64,000 nucleotides of DNA from Thiothrix sp. UBA5583 (GCA_002425225.1 DILV01000031.1:155894-219893); one strand, 5' to 3'; shown: positions 52,118 through 63,288, counted from the stretch's first letter. The notes: generated by a model not told the origin, from the sequence alone. Program-made: numbers and translations.

Positions 52118-54973
52118 ATGTTAAATAAACAAAACAAAAATTATAGCCGTGGCGATGGCTTTTTCACCCGCTATATCGTTTATATCCTCTCCTTCCTGCT
52201 GTTGCTGGGAGCTGGCGCTGTGTTTTGGGTCAGCTACGAAAAGAGCCATAGCATCAATCAGGAAATTGCCGTCTATGAAACCAGCCAGTTTGCGTCTTCG
52301 GTAGCCCGTTTCCGCACCTTTTATTCTACCCAGATTGTGCCCCGAGCGCAGGAAAATGGTCTGAAAATTACCCATGACTATCACGAAACCAAGGAGGCGA
52401 TGCCGCTGCCTGCCACCATGCTGATGGATTTGGGAAAGTTTATCGGTGACAGCAAGGAAAGCAATTACAACGTCAGGTTGTACAGTGATATGCCGTTCCC
52501 TTGGCGCAAGGATGGCGGGATACGTGATGATTTTGAAAAATGGGCACTGGAAGAATTGCGCAAAAACCCGGAAAAGGCCGTGTGGCGTTTTGAAGGAGCT
52601 GGGGAACAGCAGGTATTGCGTTATGCCCGTGCTGACCGGCTGCTCAGCAGTTGCGTCGATTGCCATAATACCTATGCCGGGACGCCCAAAACCGACTGGC
52701 AAGAAGGGGATGTGCGTGGTGTGCTGGAAATCAGCCGTCCGCTCAGCGGTTTTGAAAAGGCAACCCGGCAAGCTATGATGGAATCGTTCCTGATGTTGCT
52801 GGGATTGGGCGTTGCCTTGTTGTTGATGCTGGGCTTGGCCTTGCGTGGTTTGCGCTCAGCGCTGAAAACCTCACAGGAATCGGTGGATGCTGCCCGCATT
52901 GCCAACCAGAAACTGGTATTGGGGATCGAAGAACGTGAAACATTGGCGGAAGACCTCAAAGCCAGCCAGATCAAAAGCCGTACCATTGTGGATTCGGTAC
53001 TGGATGCCATCATTGTCATCAATTCCAAAGGCATCATTATTGAAACCAACCAGTCAGTGCATCCGGTATTAGGCTATACGCCCGGAGAATTACTGGGAAA
53101 AAATGTCAATCTCCTGATGGAAGGTGAACATCAGCAGCAGCATGACAGGTATATCCAGGATTACCTGCAAACCGGGCAACAACACATCATCGGCAAGCCT
53201 CGTCAGTTGATGGCACGGCGCAAGGATGGCTCGACTTTGCCAATTGATCTGTCAGTCAATGAAGCCCGTTTCGGCGATAATGTGGTGTTTACCGGCATTA
53301 TCCGTGACATCAGCCACCGTATTCAGGTACAGGAAGAACTGGCACAGGCACGGGATGCAGCCTTGGAATCTGCCCGTCTCAAGTCTGAATTCCTTGCCAA
53401 CATGAGCCATGAAATCCGCACCCCCATGAACGGGGTCATCGGCATGACGGAACTGTTGCTGGATAGCAAGCTGAGCCGCGAGCAGCGCGATCAGGTACGC
53501 ACGGTACAACACAGTGCCGAATCATTGTTACGTATCATCAATGACATTCTGGATTTTTCCAAGATTGAAGCGGGCAAGCTGTCGATCAGCACCAGCAGTT
53601 TTGAGTTACTGCCACTGGTAGAAGGGGTGATGGATTTGCTGGCAGAACATGCCCAGGCCAAGGGTATTGAGCTGGCTTTCTTCATCGACCGGGAAGTACC
53701 TGCCAGCATGATTTGTGACCCGGTGCGTTTGCGCCAGATCCTGATCAATCTGCTGAACAATGCTATCAAGTTTACCGGACGTGGCTATGTTGTGCTGAAA
53801 ATCAGTACCGTAGGCAAGATCTGGCAGCAGCCGGGTGACAAGCAGATACTGCGTTTTGATGTGATTGACACTGGGTGCGGCATCCCTGCCGATGCGCAAG
53901 CCAGACTGTTCACCGCTTTTTCACAAGTGGATGGTTCTGTGACCCGCCAGCACGGTGGTACAGGGTTGGGCTTAGCCATTTGCAAGCAACTGGCGCAATT
54001 GATGGGCGGTGATATTGGCTTGCTGAGCAAGGTGGGGGTTGGTTCCAGTTTCTGGGTGACAATCCAAGCAGAAGCTGGGCAATGCCAACACCCCGAGCAC
54101 CCTGCCCATCTCACCAGAGTGTTGATGCTGGGTTCCAAACCCTTGTTGAATACTCATTATGAGCGACAGATGCAGCAATGGGGTATGGATCCTCTGGTAG
54201 TGGACAGCCTCAACAGTCTGATGATCACGTTGGAAGATAACAGCAGTTATGACGTGATTGTGCTGGATGCTGACATGTTTTTCTACAAACCGGATCATCC
54301 GCTGGGCATCGTGCCCGTCATCAAGGCGGTGCGTGAGTACACCAAAGTACCCATTGTCATTTACGGCAGCAGCAAGCAGATTGTCCTGCTGGAAGCCTCC
54401 CGGTTGGGGCGACATATCCAGTTGCTGGGCAAACCGGTCAAGCATTCCGTTATTCTGCGTTATCTTAACCGTTTGCACCATTCCTTGGCGGGGGAAAGTG
54501 AGTTGCCAGCCGTTGTCGTGGAACCTGAGAAAACCGAGGTACAGTCAGAAGTGTCTGCGGAAGGGGTTCGTATCCTGCTGACCGAAGATCATCTGGTCAA
54601 CCAGAAAGTCGCGTTGGCGATGCTGAAAAAACTGGGTTACACCCAGGTGGATTGTGCCGTTAACGGTGAAGAAGCCGTACAGGTGGTGCAACGGCAGCGT
54701 TATGACATCGTGTTGATGGATTGCCAGATGCCGGTGATGGATGGCTACGAAGCCACCCGCCAAATCCGCAAGCTGGAAGATGCCCGTTATCAGGCATTAC
54801 CCATTGTGGCACTGACCGCCCATACCATGAAAGGCGATGACGACAAGTGTTTCGAGGCGGGCATGAACGATTACCTTTCCAAGCCGGTACGTGGTGAGGA
54901 ATTACAGCAAAAACTGGACAAGTGGCTGAAAAGAGCCAAACCGCGTACCGGGCAGGTGGCTGAACCGGCTTAA
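52118..54973 (+). CDS. Heme-sensor hybrid histidine kinase
   Basis: About 951 residues. Helix 1 (about 14-38), a periplasmic DUF3365/Tll0287-like domain ending with a c-type heme site C179VDCH183, helix 2 (about 216-238), a PAS domain (about 285-400; SVLDAIIVINSKGIII), HisKA with His431 (FLANMSHEIRTPMNGV), HATPase_c (INLLNNAIKFTGRG; GTGLGLAICKQLA), a degenerate receiver (about 665-790; DVIVLDADMFFY), and a true receiver with Asp868 (IVLMDCQMPVMDGYEA). It probably senses redox or a small gas outside and phosphorelays to an unknown partner. ATG 52118 lacks a strong ribosome site; GTG 52088 is in frame. Convergent with the ABC exporter, stops overlapping by 4 bp. Confidence 0.9.
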   Translation: MLNKQNKNYSRGDGFFTRYIVYILSFLLLLGAGAVFWVSYEKSHSINQEIAVYETSQFASSVARFRTFYSTQIVPRAQENGLKITHDYHETKEAMPLPATMLMDLGKFIGDSKESNYNVRLYSDMPFPWRKDGGIRDDFEKWALEELRKNPEKAVWRFEGAGEQQVLRYARADRLLSSCVDCHNTYAGTPKTDWQEGDVRGVLEISRPLSGFEKATRQAMMESFLMLLGLGVALLLMLGLALRGLRSALKTSQESVDAARIANQKLVLGIEERETLAEDLKASQIKSRTIVDSVLDAIIVINSKGIIIETNQSVHPVLGYTPGELLGKNVNLLMEGEHQQQHDRYIQDYLQTGQQHIIGKPRQLMARRKDGSTLPIDLSVNEARFGDNVVFTGIIRDISHRIQVQEELAQARDAALESARLKSEFLANMSHEIRTPMNGVIGMTELLLDSKLSREQRDQVRTVQHSAESLLRIINDILDFSKIEAGKLSISTSSFELLPLVEGVMDLLAEHAQAKGIELAFFIDREVPASMICDPVRLRQILINLLNNAIKFTGRGYVVLKISTVGKIWQQPGDKQILRFDVIDTGCGIPADAQARLFTAFSQVDGSVTRQHGGTGLGLAICKQLAQLMGGDIGLLSKVGVGSSFWVTIQAEAGQCQHPEHPAHLTRVLMLGSKPLLNTHYERQMQQWGMDPLVVDSLNSLMITLEDNSSYDVIVLDADMFFYKPDHPLGIVPVIKAVREYTKVPIVIYGSSKQIVLLEASRLGRHIQLLGKPVKHSVILRYLNRLHHSLAGESELPAVVVEPEKTEVQSEVSAEGVRILLTEDHLVNQKVALAMLKKLGYTQVDCAVNGEEAVQVVQRQRYDIVLMDCQMPVMDGYEATRQIRKLEDARYQALPIVALTAHTMKGDDDKCFEAGMNDYLSKPVRGEELQQKLDKWLKRAKPRTGQVAEPA

Positions 54974-56712
54974 TCCGTGTTTAGGAATTCGCCGCTCTGA
55001 TGTTGCCACATGTCGTAGTATTTACCACGTAATGCCAGCAGTTCGGCGTGGGTTCCCTGCTCGATAATCTGCCCATTTTCCAGCACGATGATGCGATCCA
55101 TGCGTAGGATGGTTGCCAGCCGGTGGGCAATCACAATCGCCGTCTTGTTTTCAATCAGCTCGAAAATGGCGACCTGAATCTGTTGTTCGGTGAGTGAATC
55201 CAGCGCACTAGTGGCTTCATCCAGCACCACAATCGGCGCATCTTCAAGGAAGGCGCGGGCAATCGCCACCCGTTGCTTTTCCCCGCCGGAGAGTTTCACC
55301 CCGCGTTCGCCTACCAGCGTATCAAAACCCTTGGGCAACTTGTCGATGAAAGCCAGCGCCCGCGCTTGTTGTGCTACTTCCCGCAGACGTTCTTCCGGGA
55401 TTTCCTTGCCTAGCGTAATGTTGTCGCGGATGCTGCGGTGAAACAGTTCCGGCTGTTGCGGAACCAGTGAAATCTGTCCACGCAAGGATGCCAGGGTGAA
55501 ATCCTGCGCATCCACCCCATCGAACAGGATACGCCCTGCCTGAGGGTCAACGAAGCGGAACAGCAGTTTGGTCAGCGAAGTCTTGCCGGAACCGGAATGC
55601 CCCACCAATGCCACTTTTTCCCCCGGCCGGATATGCAGGTTGAAACCACTGAACAAACCGGAGCCACCGTAGGCAAAGCCCATATCTTCAATGCGGATGT
55701 CACCCGCGCTGATGGTATGCGCTTGGGTGCGGGTTTGATCCTGTTCAATATCGGCCTGCCGGAAAACATCCGACATTTCGCGGGCATCTGCCAGCACATT
55801 GAAAAAACGGCGGAAATTCATGCCAAAATCCCACAGATGGCGGATCAGGATCAGCAGCACCGTTTGGAACAGCACAAACTCGCCAATTTCAAACGTGCCG
55901 TCCTGCCATTTGCCGATCATCAGGTACAGCAGCAACAACTCAATGCCAAACACCATCAGGCTTTGTACCGCAAACAACACAAAGGTCAGTAGCCAGGCAA
56001 TATTGCGTTTGCGGTAAGATTCATCGGCAATAGTGCCAATATTCGCGCTTTCGCGGCTTTCCAGCGCAAAACTTTTCAGGATAAAGATATTGCTGATGTT
56101 GTCGGCATATGCACCGCCCAGTTTGGAGTCCATTTCCGCCACCAGTACGTCATAACGCAGTTTCCACACCAAATAGCCGCCGCTGAAGCCTAAAAACACA
56201 ATGACCCACAGCAGGAAATACAGCGCAAACTGCGGTTGTTGCTGGTAAAAAATGACGAAGGCAATGCTGACTTGCAGCAGATTGCCGTAGAACTCGAAGA
56301 TCAGCCAGTCGATGGTGGTTTCAAATGCCTTGATGAAACGGTTGGCTTGCTTGACCAGACTGCCCGCGAAGTTGTTCTCGAAAAATACATAACGCTGTTT
56401 GATCAGTACATCGAAACAGCGTTTGTCGAGCTGGTTTAAACCCCAGCTCTGAAACATGATCATGCCCAGTTCCAGCGCCCGCCAGCCCAACCATTTCAAC
56501 CCGAACAAACCCGCAATGATCAGCAGGCTGTGCAGTAGCAGGGTGTGGGTAGTAGCGGAATAGGGCAGTATCAGGCCATTGGCAATGTCTTTGTAATAGA
56601 GAGGCACGAGGATTTCGATGCCTGCCCCGGCGGAAATGCCCAGCATAACCACCAGAAACCAGCCCCATTTGCGGCGAATAATTGCGCCGTATTCACGAAA
56701 AATAATATCCAT
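54970..56712 (-). CDS. ABC exporter, fused permease-ATPase
   Basis: About 580 residues: an MsbA-like six-helix domain (about 1-315) and an ATPase (about 335-575; GHSGSGKTS Walker A, LSGGEKQRVAIARAF signature, IVVLDEATSALD Walker B, IVIAHRLATI). Works as a homodimer by family; the cargo (lipid, peptide or drug) is not evident. The start at MDIIFREYG is preferred to a slightly longer frame with no ribosome site. It is 23 kb from the graspetide ligase gene, half the window away, so a link with that peptide is not supported. Confidence 0.9.
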   Translation of the reverse strand: MDIIFREYGAIIRRKWGWFLVVMLGISAGAGIEILVPLYYKDIANGLILPYSATTHTLLLHSLLIIAGLFGLKWLGWRALELGMIMFQSWGLNQLDKRCFDVLIKQRYVFFENNFAGSLVKQANRFIKAFETTIDWLIFEFYGNLLQVSIAFVIFYQQQPQFALYFLLWVIVFLGFSGGYLVWKLRYDVLVAEMDSKLGGAYADNISNIFILKSFALESRESANIGTIADESYRKRNIAWLLTFVLFAVQSLMVFGIELLLLYLMIGKWQDGTFEIGEFVLFQTVLLILIRHLWDFGMNFRRFFNVLADAREMSDVFRQADIEQDQTRTQAHTISAGDIRIEDMGFAYGGSGLFSGFNLHIRPGEKVALVGHSGSGKTSLTKLLFRFVDPQAGRILFDGVDAQDFTLASLRGQISLVPQQPELFHRSIRDNITLGKEIPEERLREVAQQARALAFIDKLPKGFDTLVGERGVKLSGGEKQRVAIARAFLEDAPIVVLDEATSALDSLTEQQIQVAIFELIENKTAIVIAHRLATILRMDRIIVLENGQIIEQGTHAELLALRGKYYDMWQHQSGEFLNTD

Positions 56713-56730
56713 GCGTGAATGGTAGCACAT

Positions 56731-56756
56731 AAAAAGCCCCGCATTGCGCGGGGCTT
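56731..56756 (-). terminator. Intrinsic terminator of glcDEF
   Basis: On the minus strand AAGCCCCGC (arms 56748-56756 and 56734-56742) forms a 9-bp GC-rich stem with a 5-base loop and then runs into TTTTT at 56735-56731. It lies about 100 bp after glcF, and also just upstream of the ABC exporter start. Confidence 0.85.
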
Positions 56757-56857
56757 CCCCTTCCCGATGACGCTCGTGTACGTCACCTTCACCGACATCT
56801 TCCTGATAACAGGGGCTTCCTCAACTCATTCTGAGTATAGGACAGTTTTGGTATTTG

Positions 56858-58078
56858 TCAGCCTGAAATTGCCCGATCCAGCACATGAATCCAGTGTTTG
56901 ACCGGTACAGGGCTGGTTTCCTGCAAATGGGTCTGGCAGCCGATATTGGCGGTGACGATGTATTCCGGTTGTTGTGCCAGAAGATTGTCCAGTTTGTTGC
57001 CGCGCAACTGCTGAGCCAGCTCGGGTTGCAGCAGGGAATAGGTTCCTGCCGACCCACAGCACAAGTGTTCATCTGTTACCGGAACCAGCACAAAACCGCA
57101 ATCTTGCAGGATGTTTTCCACCACGCCCCGGATTTTCATGCCGTGTTGCAGGGAGCAAGGTGGATGCCAAGCAATGCGAGAACCCTTGGCAGGTGCCAGT
57201 TTCTGGTAGTTTTCCTTGCTGATGATTTCGGCGATGTCTTTTGCCAGATAAGAAATGCGCTCGGCCTTGATGAAATAGTCCGGTTCGTCACGCAAGTGGT
57301 ATTTGTAATCCTTGACCATCGCGCCACAGCCACTGGCAGTAATGACTACCGCCTCGACCCCGTTAGAAGTCAAGTGGGGCCACCAGGCATCAATGTTGCG
57401 CTTGATGTGAGCAAGGGCATCTTCCGGTGCTCCTAGGTGCTGGCTGACAGCCCCGCAACAACCCGCACCTTCGGCCTTGATCAGGCTGATACCCAGTTGG
57501 TCGAGCACACGGGCAGTCGCTGCATTGATGTCAGGTGAAAGGCTGGGTTGCACACAGCCATCCAGTACCAGCATTTTGCGGGCATGGCGCGGGGCAGGCC
57601 ATTGACCGGCTGGGCGGGCAGGTGTCACTTTGCTGGCGAGTTTGTCGGGCAGCAAGGGTTTGAAGGCTCGTCCCAACGATAGGCCAACACTGAATAGCCC
57701 TGGTTTTGGCAAGTATTTGCGCAAGCGCTTGCGCAGGGTTTTGTCCTTGCCAGTGCGCCCAATCTGTTCTTCTGCCAGATGTCGCCCGATGTCGAGCAGT
57801 TTGCTGTATTCCACCCCGGAAGGGCAGGTTGTTTCACAGCTACGGCACAACAAACAACGGTCAAGGTGTTGCAGGGTTTGTGTGCCGACCTGCTGGCCTT
57901 CCAGTAGTTGCTTGATCAGGTAAATGCGTCCGCGTGGGCCGTCATTTTCATCCCCCAGCAACTGGTAGGTTGGGCAAGTGGCGTTGCAGAAACCGCAGTG
58001 TACGCACTTGCGCAGGATTTCTTCTGCAACTTTGCCTGCCGATGTCTGCCGGATGTCTTCCAGTAAGCGGGTCTGCAT
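56858..58078 (-). CDS. glcF: Glycolate oxidase iron-sulfur subunit
   Basis: 406 residues. Two [4Fe-4S] ferredoxin motifs, CVHCGFCNATCP and CLLCRSCETTCP, are followed by two CCG-type domains (AEGAGCCGAVSQHLG; DEHLCCGSAGTYSLL) that bind further cofactors. It passes electrons from the GlcD/GlcE flavin subunits to the membrane chain. Last gene of glcD-glcE-glcF, 1 bp after glcE, with a terminator downstream. Confidence 0.96.
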   Translation of the reverse strand: MQTRLLEDIRQTSAGKVAEEILRKCVHCGFCNATCPTYQLLGDENDGPRGRIYLIKQLLEGQQVGTQTLQHLDRCLLCRSCETTCPSGVEYSKLLDIGRHLAEEQIGRTGKDKTLRKRLRKYLPKPGLFSVGLSLGRAFKPLLPDKLASKVTPARPAGQWPAPRHARKMLVLDGCVQPSLSPDINAATARVLDQLGISLIKAEGAGCCGAVSQHLGAPEDALAHIKRNIDAWWPHLTSNGVEAVVITASGCGAMVKDYKYHLRDEPDYFIKAERISYLAKDIAEIISKENYQKLAPAKGSRIAWHPPCSLQHGMKIRGVVENILQDCGFVLVPVTDEHLCCGSAGTYSLLQPELAQQLRGNKLDNLLAQQPEYIVTANIGCQTHLQETSPVPVKHWIHVLDRAISG

Positions 58079-58079
58079 G

Positions 58080-59153
58080 TCACCAGTCCTTGTTCATTCT
58101 GCCGGGGTTGAAAATGCCGTGGGGATCCATCGCCTGTTTCAGGCGCTTTTGCATGTTCAGCAAGGCCAGCGGTTGCGGATGGAAGGTGCTCACACCGGGC
58201 AAGCGTCCCCGATACAGGGTGGCATGACCTTTGTATTTCTCGGCAATGCTGCGGATCAGGTTGACCGGAATATTGCTGTAAATCCAGCGTTGCGTACCAG
58301 ACCATTCCACCAGTGAACTGCCTTCCAGACGGCTGACCATACCGGTTGCCGGAGGGAAGGAAAGCCGCCACAAGGGGCGGTCGTACTGCTGGAAAAATTC
58401 GTGGGTCTGGTTGCGTAGGGCTTGCCAGAATTCATTCTGCTGTTGCAGGACTTCTCCCCCGATGGTACTGGATGCGGCTTTGACAGTGGATTTTGCCCCC
58501 CCCAAGCGCAGGTAGAGGCAGCCATCAAAATAAGCAGAGGCAGTTATTGGCATGGCATCCTTGCGCAGGCGTGAACCCAGTTCCAGCGCGTCTGCTTCCG
58601 GCATTTCCAGTGCCAGACTCAGCTCATGGGAGGGTTTGGGCATGACCTTGAGGGAAATTTCCAGCATCAGGCCGAGAGTGCCCAGTGAGCCAGCCATCAG
58701 GCGGGAAACGTCGTAACCTGCCACATTTTTCATGACCTGACCACCGAAGCTGGCAATCTTACCTTGGCCTGTCACCAGTTTTACACCGAGTACATGGTCA
58801 CGCACCGTGCCTTGCCAAGGGCGGGCAGGGCCTGCCAGACCTGCGCCAACGGCTCCGCCAATGGTGGCGTTTGGGGCTAGGCAGGGAGGCTCAAATGCCA
58901 GCATTTGCCCGTGGGCTGCCAGCAGGTTTTCCAGTTCCTGGATACGGGTTCCGGCACGCACGCTGACAACCAGCTCGGATGGCTCATAGGCCACGATACC
59001 GGTGTGTGCGGTGGTATTCAGTTCCTGCCCTTGGGTTTCATTGCCATAAAAAGCCTTGGTTCCACCCCCGACAATATGCAGGGGCTGCTTGCTGTCGATG
59101 GCTGTGACGACCTGTTCGTGCAATGTGTGGGTTATGTCGTTGTCCGCAATCAT
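58080..59153 (-). CDS. glcE: Glycolate oxidase subunit GlcE
   Basis: 357 residues with an FAD-binding domain type 4 (VRAGTRIQELENLLAAHGQ; PPCLAPNATIGGAVGAGLAG; GGQVMKNVAGYDVSRLM) but a shorter C-terminal half than GlcD, as usual. Forms the GlcDEF complex oxidising glycolate to glyoxylate. Only 20 bp after glcD. Confidence 0.95.
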   Translation of the reverse strand: MIADNDITHTLHEQVVTAIDSKQPLHIVGGGTKAFYGNETQGQELNTTAHTGIVAYEPSELVVSVRAGTRIQELENLLAAHGQMLAFEPPCLAPNATIGGAVGAGLAGPARPWQGTVRDHVLGVKLVTGQGKIASFGGQVMKNVAGYDVSRLMAGSLGTLGLMLEISLKVMPKPSHELSLALEMPEADALELGSRLRKDAMPITASAYFDGCLYLRLGGAKSTVKAASSTIGGEVLQQQNEFWQALRNQTHEFFQQYDRPLWRLSFPPATGMVSRLEGSSLVEWSGTQRWIYSNIPVNLIRSIAEKYKGHATLYRGRLPGVSTFHPQPLALLNMQKRLKQAMDPHGIFNPGRMNKDW

Positions 59154-59173
59154 GTTCCGGGTCGTTTATCTGG

Positions 59174-60643
59174 TTAAAATCGGGGTAATTCGGGGTGGGA
59201 AAGTTGCCCGCGATGCACGTGCATGGCTCCCAGTTCGGCGCAGCGGTGCAGGGTGGGTACAGCCTTGCCCGGATTCAGCAGTTCAGCCGGATCAAACGCC
59301 CGCTTGATGGCATGGAACATTTCCAGTGCAGGCTCGGTAAATTGCACGCACATGGAGTCGATCTTTTCGTGCCCGACCCCGTGTTCGCCGGTAATGGAAC
59401 CGCCCACCTTGACGCACAGCGCCAGAATATCTGCACCGAACTGTTCGGCTTTTTCCAGCTCACCAGGGCGGTTGGCATCATACAGGATCAGCGGGTGCAG
59501 GTTGCCATCTCCGGCGTGAAAAACGTTGGCAACCCGCAAGCCATATTGCTCAGAGAAATCGTTGATTTTTTGCAGGACATGCGCCAGATGCTTGCGCGGG
59601 ATGGTGCCATCCATGCAGTAATAGTCAGGGGAAATGCGCCCGACTGCGGGAAAGGCCGATTTGCGCCCTGCCCACAGTTTGGCGCGTTCGCTGGCGGTGG
59701 TGGCAGTATGGATGTTGCTGGCTCCGTAGCGTTGCAGGATGGCACTGACACTGGCAGCCTGTTCTGCCACTTCGGTTTCGGTGCCGTCCAGTTCGCACAG
59801 CAGGATGGCGGCAGCATCAACCGGATAGCCCGCTTTGGCGAAGGCTTCAGCAGCACGGATAGCAGGATTGTCCATCATTTCCAGTCCGGCGGGAATGATG
59901 CCGCTGCTGATGATGGCGGCTACTGCTTCCCCGGCAGCCACTACTTCCGGGAAATCAGCCATCAGCACCTGCACGGTTTGCGGCTTGACGGTCAGTTTGA
60001 CGGTCACTTCCACCACGATGCCCAGCATTCCTTCGGAACCGGTCAGCAGTGCCAGCAGGTCATAGCCGGGGTTATCCAGTGTTTCCGTGCCGATTGTCAC
60101 CAGTTCGCCGTCAATGGTGACGAGCCTGATTTGCTGGATATTGTGGACGGTTAGGCCGTACTTCAGGCAATGCACCCCGCCGGAGTTTTCCGCCACATTG
60201 CCGCCGATGGAACAGGCAATCTGCGAAGAAGGGTCAGGCGCGTAAAACAAGCCGTGTTTGTCCACTGCCTGACTGATGGCGAGGTTGCGTACCCCCGGCT
60301 GTACCCGTGCGATCAGGTTGTCAGTATCGACTTCGAGAATCTTGTTGAGGCGCGACAGGCCGAGGATGATACCATTTTCTTCCGGTAATGCACCGCCGGA
60401 CAAGCCTGTGCCTGCACCGCGAGCCACCACCGGAATGTTCATGCGGGCGCAGGTTTGCACCACCTGCTGAACCTGTTCGGTCGTGACAGGCAGCACAACA
60501 GCCAGCGGTACACGCCGATAGGCCGTCAGGCCATCGCATTCATACGGGCGCAAGTCTTCCTCCGCCGTCAGTATGCATTCTGCGGGCAAGATTTCATTGA
60601 ACTGGAAAAGTAACCGTGCTTTCAAATCCGGGTCAAACTGCAT
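59174..60643 (-). CDS. glcD: Glycolate oxidase subunit GlcD
   Basis: 489-residue FAD-linked 2-hydroxyacid dehydrogenase. FAD_binding_4 (VARGAGTGLSGGALPEENG; YAPDPSSQIACSIGGNVAENSGG) and C-terminal FAD-oxidase domain (FHAGDGNLHPLILYD; GSITGEHGVGHEK). Catalytic subunit; glycolate salvage suits an organism that makes 2-phosphoglycolate by Rubisco, though it is also common in heterotrophs. No glcC-type regulator is adjacent. The 86-bp upstream gap to crcB is shared by two divergent promoters, none clear. Confidence 0.96.
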   Translation of the reverse strand: MQFDPDLKARLLFQFNEILPAECILTAEEDLRPYECDGLTAYRRVPLAVVLPVTTEQVQQVVQTCARMNIPVVARGAGTGLSGGALPEENGIILGLSRLNKILEVDTDNLIARVQPGVRNLAISQAVDKHGLFYAPDPSSQIACSIGGNVAENSGGVHCLKYGLTVHNIQQIRLVTIDGELVTIGTETLDNPGYDLLALLTGSEGMLGIVVEVTVKLTVKPQTVQVLMADFPEVVAAGEAVAAIISSGIIPAGLEMMDNPAIRAAEAFAKAGYPVDAAAILLCELDGTETEVAEQAASVSAILQRYGASNIHTATTASERAKLWAGRKSAFPAVGRISPDYYCMDGTIPRKHLAHVLQKINDFSEQYGLRVANVFHAGDGNLHPLILYDANRPGELEKAEQFGADILALCVKVGGSITGEHGVGHEKIDSMCVQFTEPALEMFHAIKRAFDPAELLNPGKAVPTLHRCAELGAMHVHRGQLSHPELPRF

Positions 60644-60729
60644 GGTGTTCCTTGACTTGTCATGAGCGTGGGGTAGTGTATCCGCTTTTTAGGCAGGCGT
60701 GAATTCTAGTTGAATTACAGGGGATTGGC

Positions 60730-61104
60730 ATGTACCAGATTGCAGGAATATTGGTCGGCGGTGCTTTGGGGGCATTACTGCGCTTCTGGGTAGCAAACGG
60801 GGTCTATGGAGTGCTGGGCAGGCAGTTTCCCTACGGTACGCTGACGGTAAATGTCATTGGCTCCTTTTTGATTGGCTACCTGACGTTTTTTTTCATGGAA
60901 CGGGACATGCTGACCTCCGTCTGGTCGCGCACGCTAATTGTGGGAGTGCTGGGGGCATTCACGACATTTTCCACCTTTTCGCTGGATACCTTTGACCTGC
61001 TCATGCAGGGAAGTCTGTGGCGGGCTGGTTTGAATATCCTGCTGAATGTCGGACTTTGTTTGCTGGCGGTATGGCTGGGTGTGCTTACAGGACGCCTGAT
61101 CTGA
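60730..61104 (+). CDS. crcB: Fluoride channel CrcB (Fluc)
   Basis: 124 residues, four helices, dual-topology fluoride exporter. Signature: GGALGALLRFWV, PYGTLTVNVIGSFLIGYL, and GVLGAFTTFSTFSLDTFDL. No fluoride riboswitch was recognised in the short upstream gap. It is 47 bp from serS on the same strand. Confidence 0.95.
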   Translation: MYQIAGILVGGALGALLRFWVANGVYGVLGRQFPYGTLTVNVIGSFLIGYLTFFFMERDMLTSVWSRTLIVGVLGAFTTFSTFSLDTFDLLMQGSLWRAGLNILLNVGLCLLAVWLGVLTGRLI

Positions 61105-61109
61105 GTTAA

Positions 61110-62426
<1,317 letters not shown>

Positions 62427-62476
62427 AAATAGCCGACCATACAAAACGAAAATCATAGAAAAACTTGATTGATGAC

Positions 62477-62485
62477 TGTTATAAT
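62477..62485 (+). promoter_or_regulatory. Extended -10 promoter of first Ala-rich gene
   Basis: TGTTATAAT is a perfect extended -10 box (TGnTATAAT), 77 bp before the ATG at 62562. No convincing -35 is seen, as allowed for extended -10 promoters. The ribosome site AAGGAGA overlaps a GGAGATCTCC palindrome (62549-62558) that might fold on the mRNA. Confidence 0.55.
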
Positions 62486-62561
62486 AATCTGAGCTGTTCC
62501 ATAAGCAGTTATTGATAAAATATCAGATATGGATTAATAAATATCCAAGGAGATCTCCAAA

Positions 62562-63086
62562 ATGAATACGGTTAAAAAATTGGCACTTTCGGTCATGATC
62601 GGTATGTCACTGGCGGGTGGTTTGGTCGCAACGCCTGCTTACGCTGAGTTGGCAGGGGCTGCACTGCAAGCTGCAACTCAGTCAGTGAATGCGGCGGCGC
62701 AGGCAGCAGCACAGGCAGCGGCTGCCTCTGGTGCAACAGGCGCGGCGGCGGCATCACAAATCGCGACTGCTGCTGCCCAAGCGGCTGCGTCTGCCGGGTT
62801 GGCTGGTGCACAAGCAGCTTCCCTCGTTGCGACCGCCACGGCTAGTGCTGCTACCGCTGCGGGTATCGCAGGTGTGACAGGTGCTGTGGCAGCAACAGCC
62901 GCTGCTACTGCTACGGGTGTGGCAGCAGGTACTGCAATTACGGTTGGCGCTGGTGCGGCGGCGGGTGCTGCTGGTGCGACAGCAGCAACTTTTACGGTAG
63001 CGACTGCGGCAACAGTAGTTGGTGGCGTTGCTGTTGCTGCAACAGTTGTTGATGCAGCTAACGATGACAGTAATGCCAGCCCATGA
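62562..63086 (+). CDS. Ala-rich exported protein, first copy
   Basis: 174 residues. Sec signal (KKLALSVMIGMSLAGGLVATPAYA, cleavage likely after AYA near residue 28). The mature part is more than half Ala with Gly, Thr, Val and Gln, almost no charge until a DAANDDSNASP tail. The segment ATASAATAAGIAGVTGAVAA is shared with the paralogue downstream. The end is hydrophobic and may span a membrane or pack as a Gly/Ala zipper. No domain recognised; a structural envelope, sheath or filament role is speculation. Good AGGAGA site and its own terminator point to an abundant single-gene transcript. Confidence 0.75.
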   Translation: MNTVKKLALSVMIGMSLAGGLVATPAYAELAGAALQAATQSVNAAAQAAAQAAAASGATGAAAASQIATAAAQAAASAGLAGAQAASLVATATASAATAAGIAGVTGAVAATAAATATGVAAGTAITVGAGAAAGAAGATAATFTVATAATVVGGVAVAATVVDAANDDSNASP

Positions 63087-63140
63087 TGGCAATGATGTCA
63101 GCCCAAGCACCTGATCATTATTGCTGAGTTCTGTATGTAA

Positions 63141-63165
63141 AAAAGCGGCTTTATGCCGCTTTTTT
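63141..63165 (+). terminator. Terminator of first Ala-rich gene
   Basis: AAAAGCGGC (63141-63149), loop TTTAT, GCCGCTTTT (63155-63163), then more T: a strong intrinsic terminator about 55 bp after the stop. Its GCGGC/GCCGC stem is the same as in the terminator after the second copy. Confidence 0.9.
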
Positions 63166-63288
63166 ATTTATTATTATTATGCTATATAAATTAATAAAAT
63201 TAAAATAATAGGTCTTGCTCTTCTAAAATACTAATGGTTATTTTTAGAAAACAAATAACTGTCAATAGAATTATTTTAGGAGATAATT

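Noticed and set aside
60644..60729. Possible fluoride riboswitch before crcB
   Set aside because: The gap is only 86 bp and I could not find the conserved pseudoknot segments of the crcB motif.
63180..63192. TGCTATATAAATT, resembling the glucan operator
   Set aside because: Only the left half matches and the symmetric GCA is missing. It is better explained as an extended -10 promoter in AT-rich DNA.
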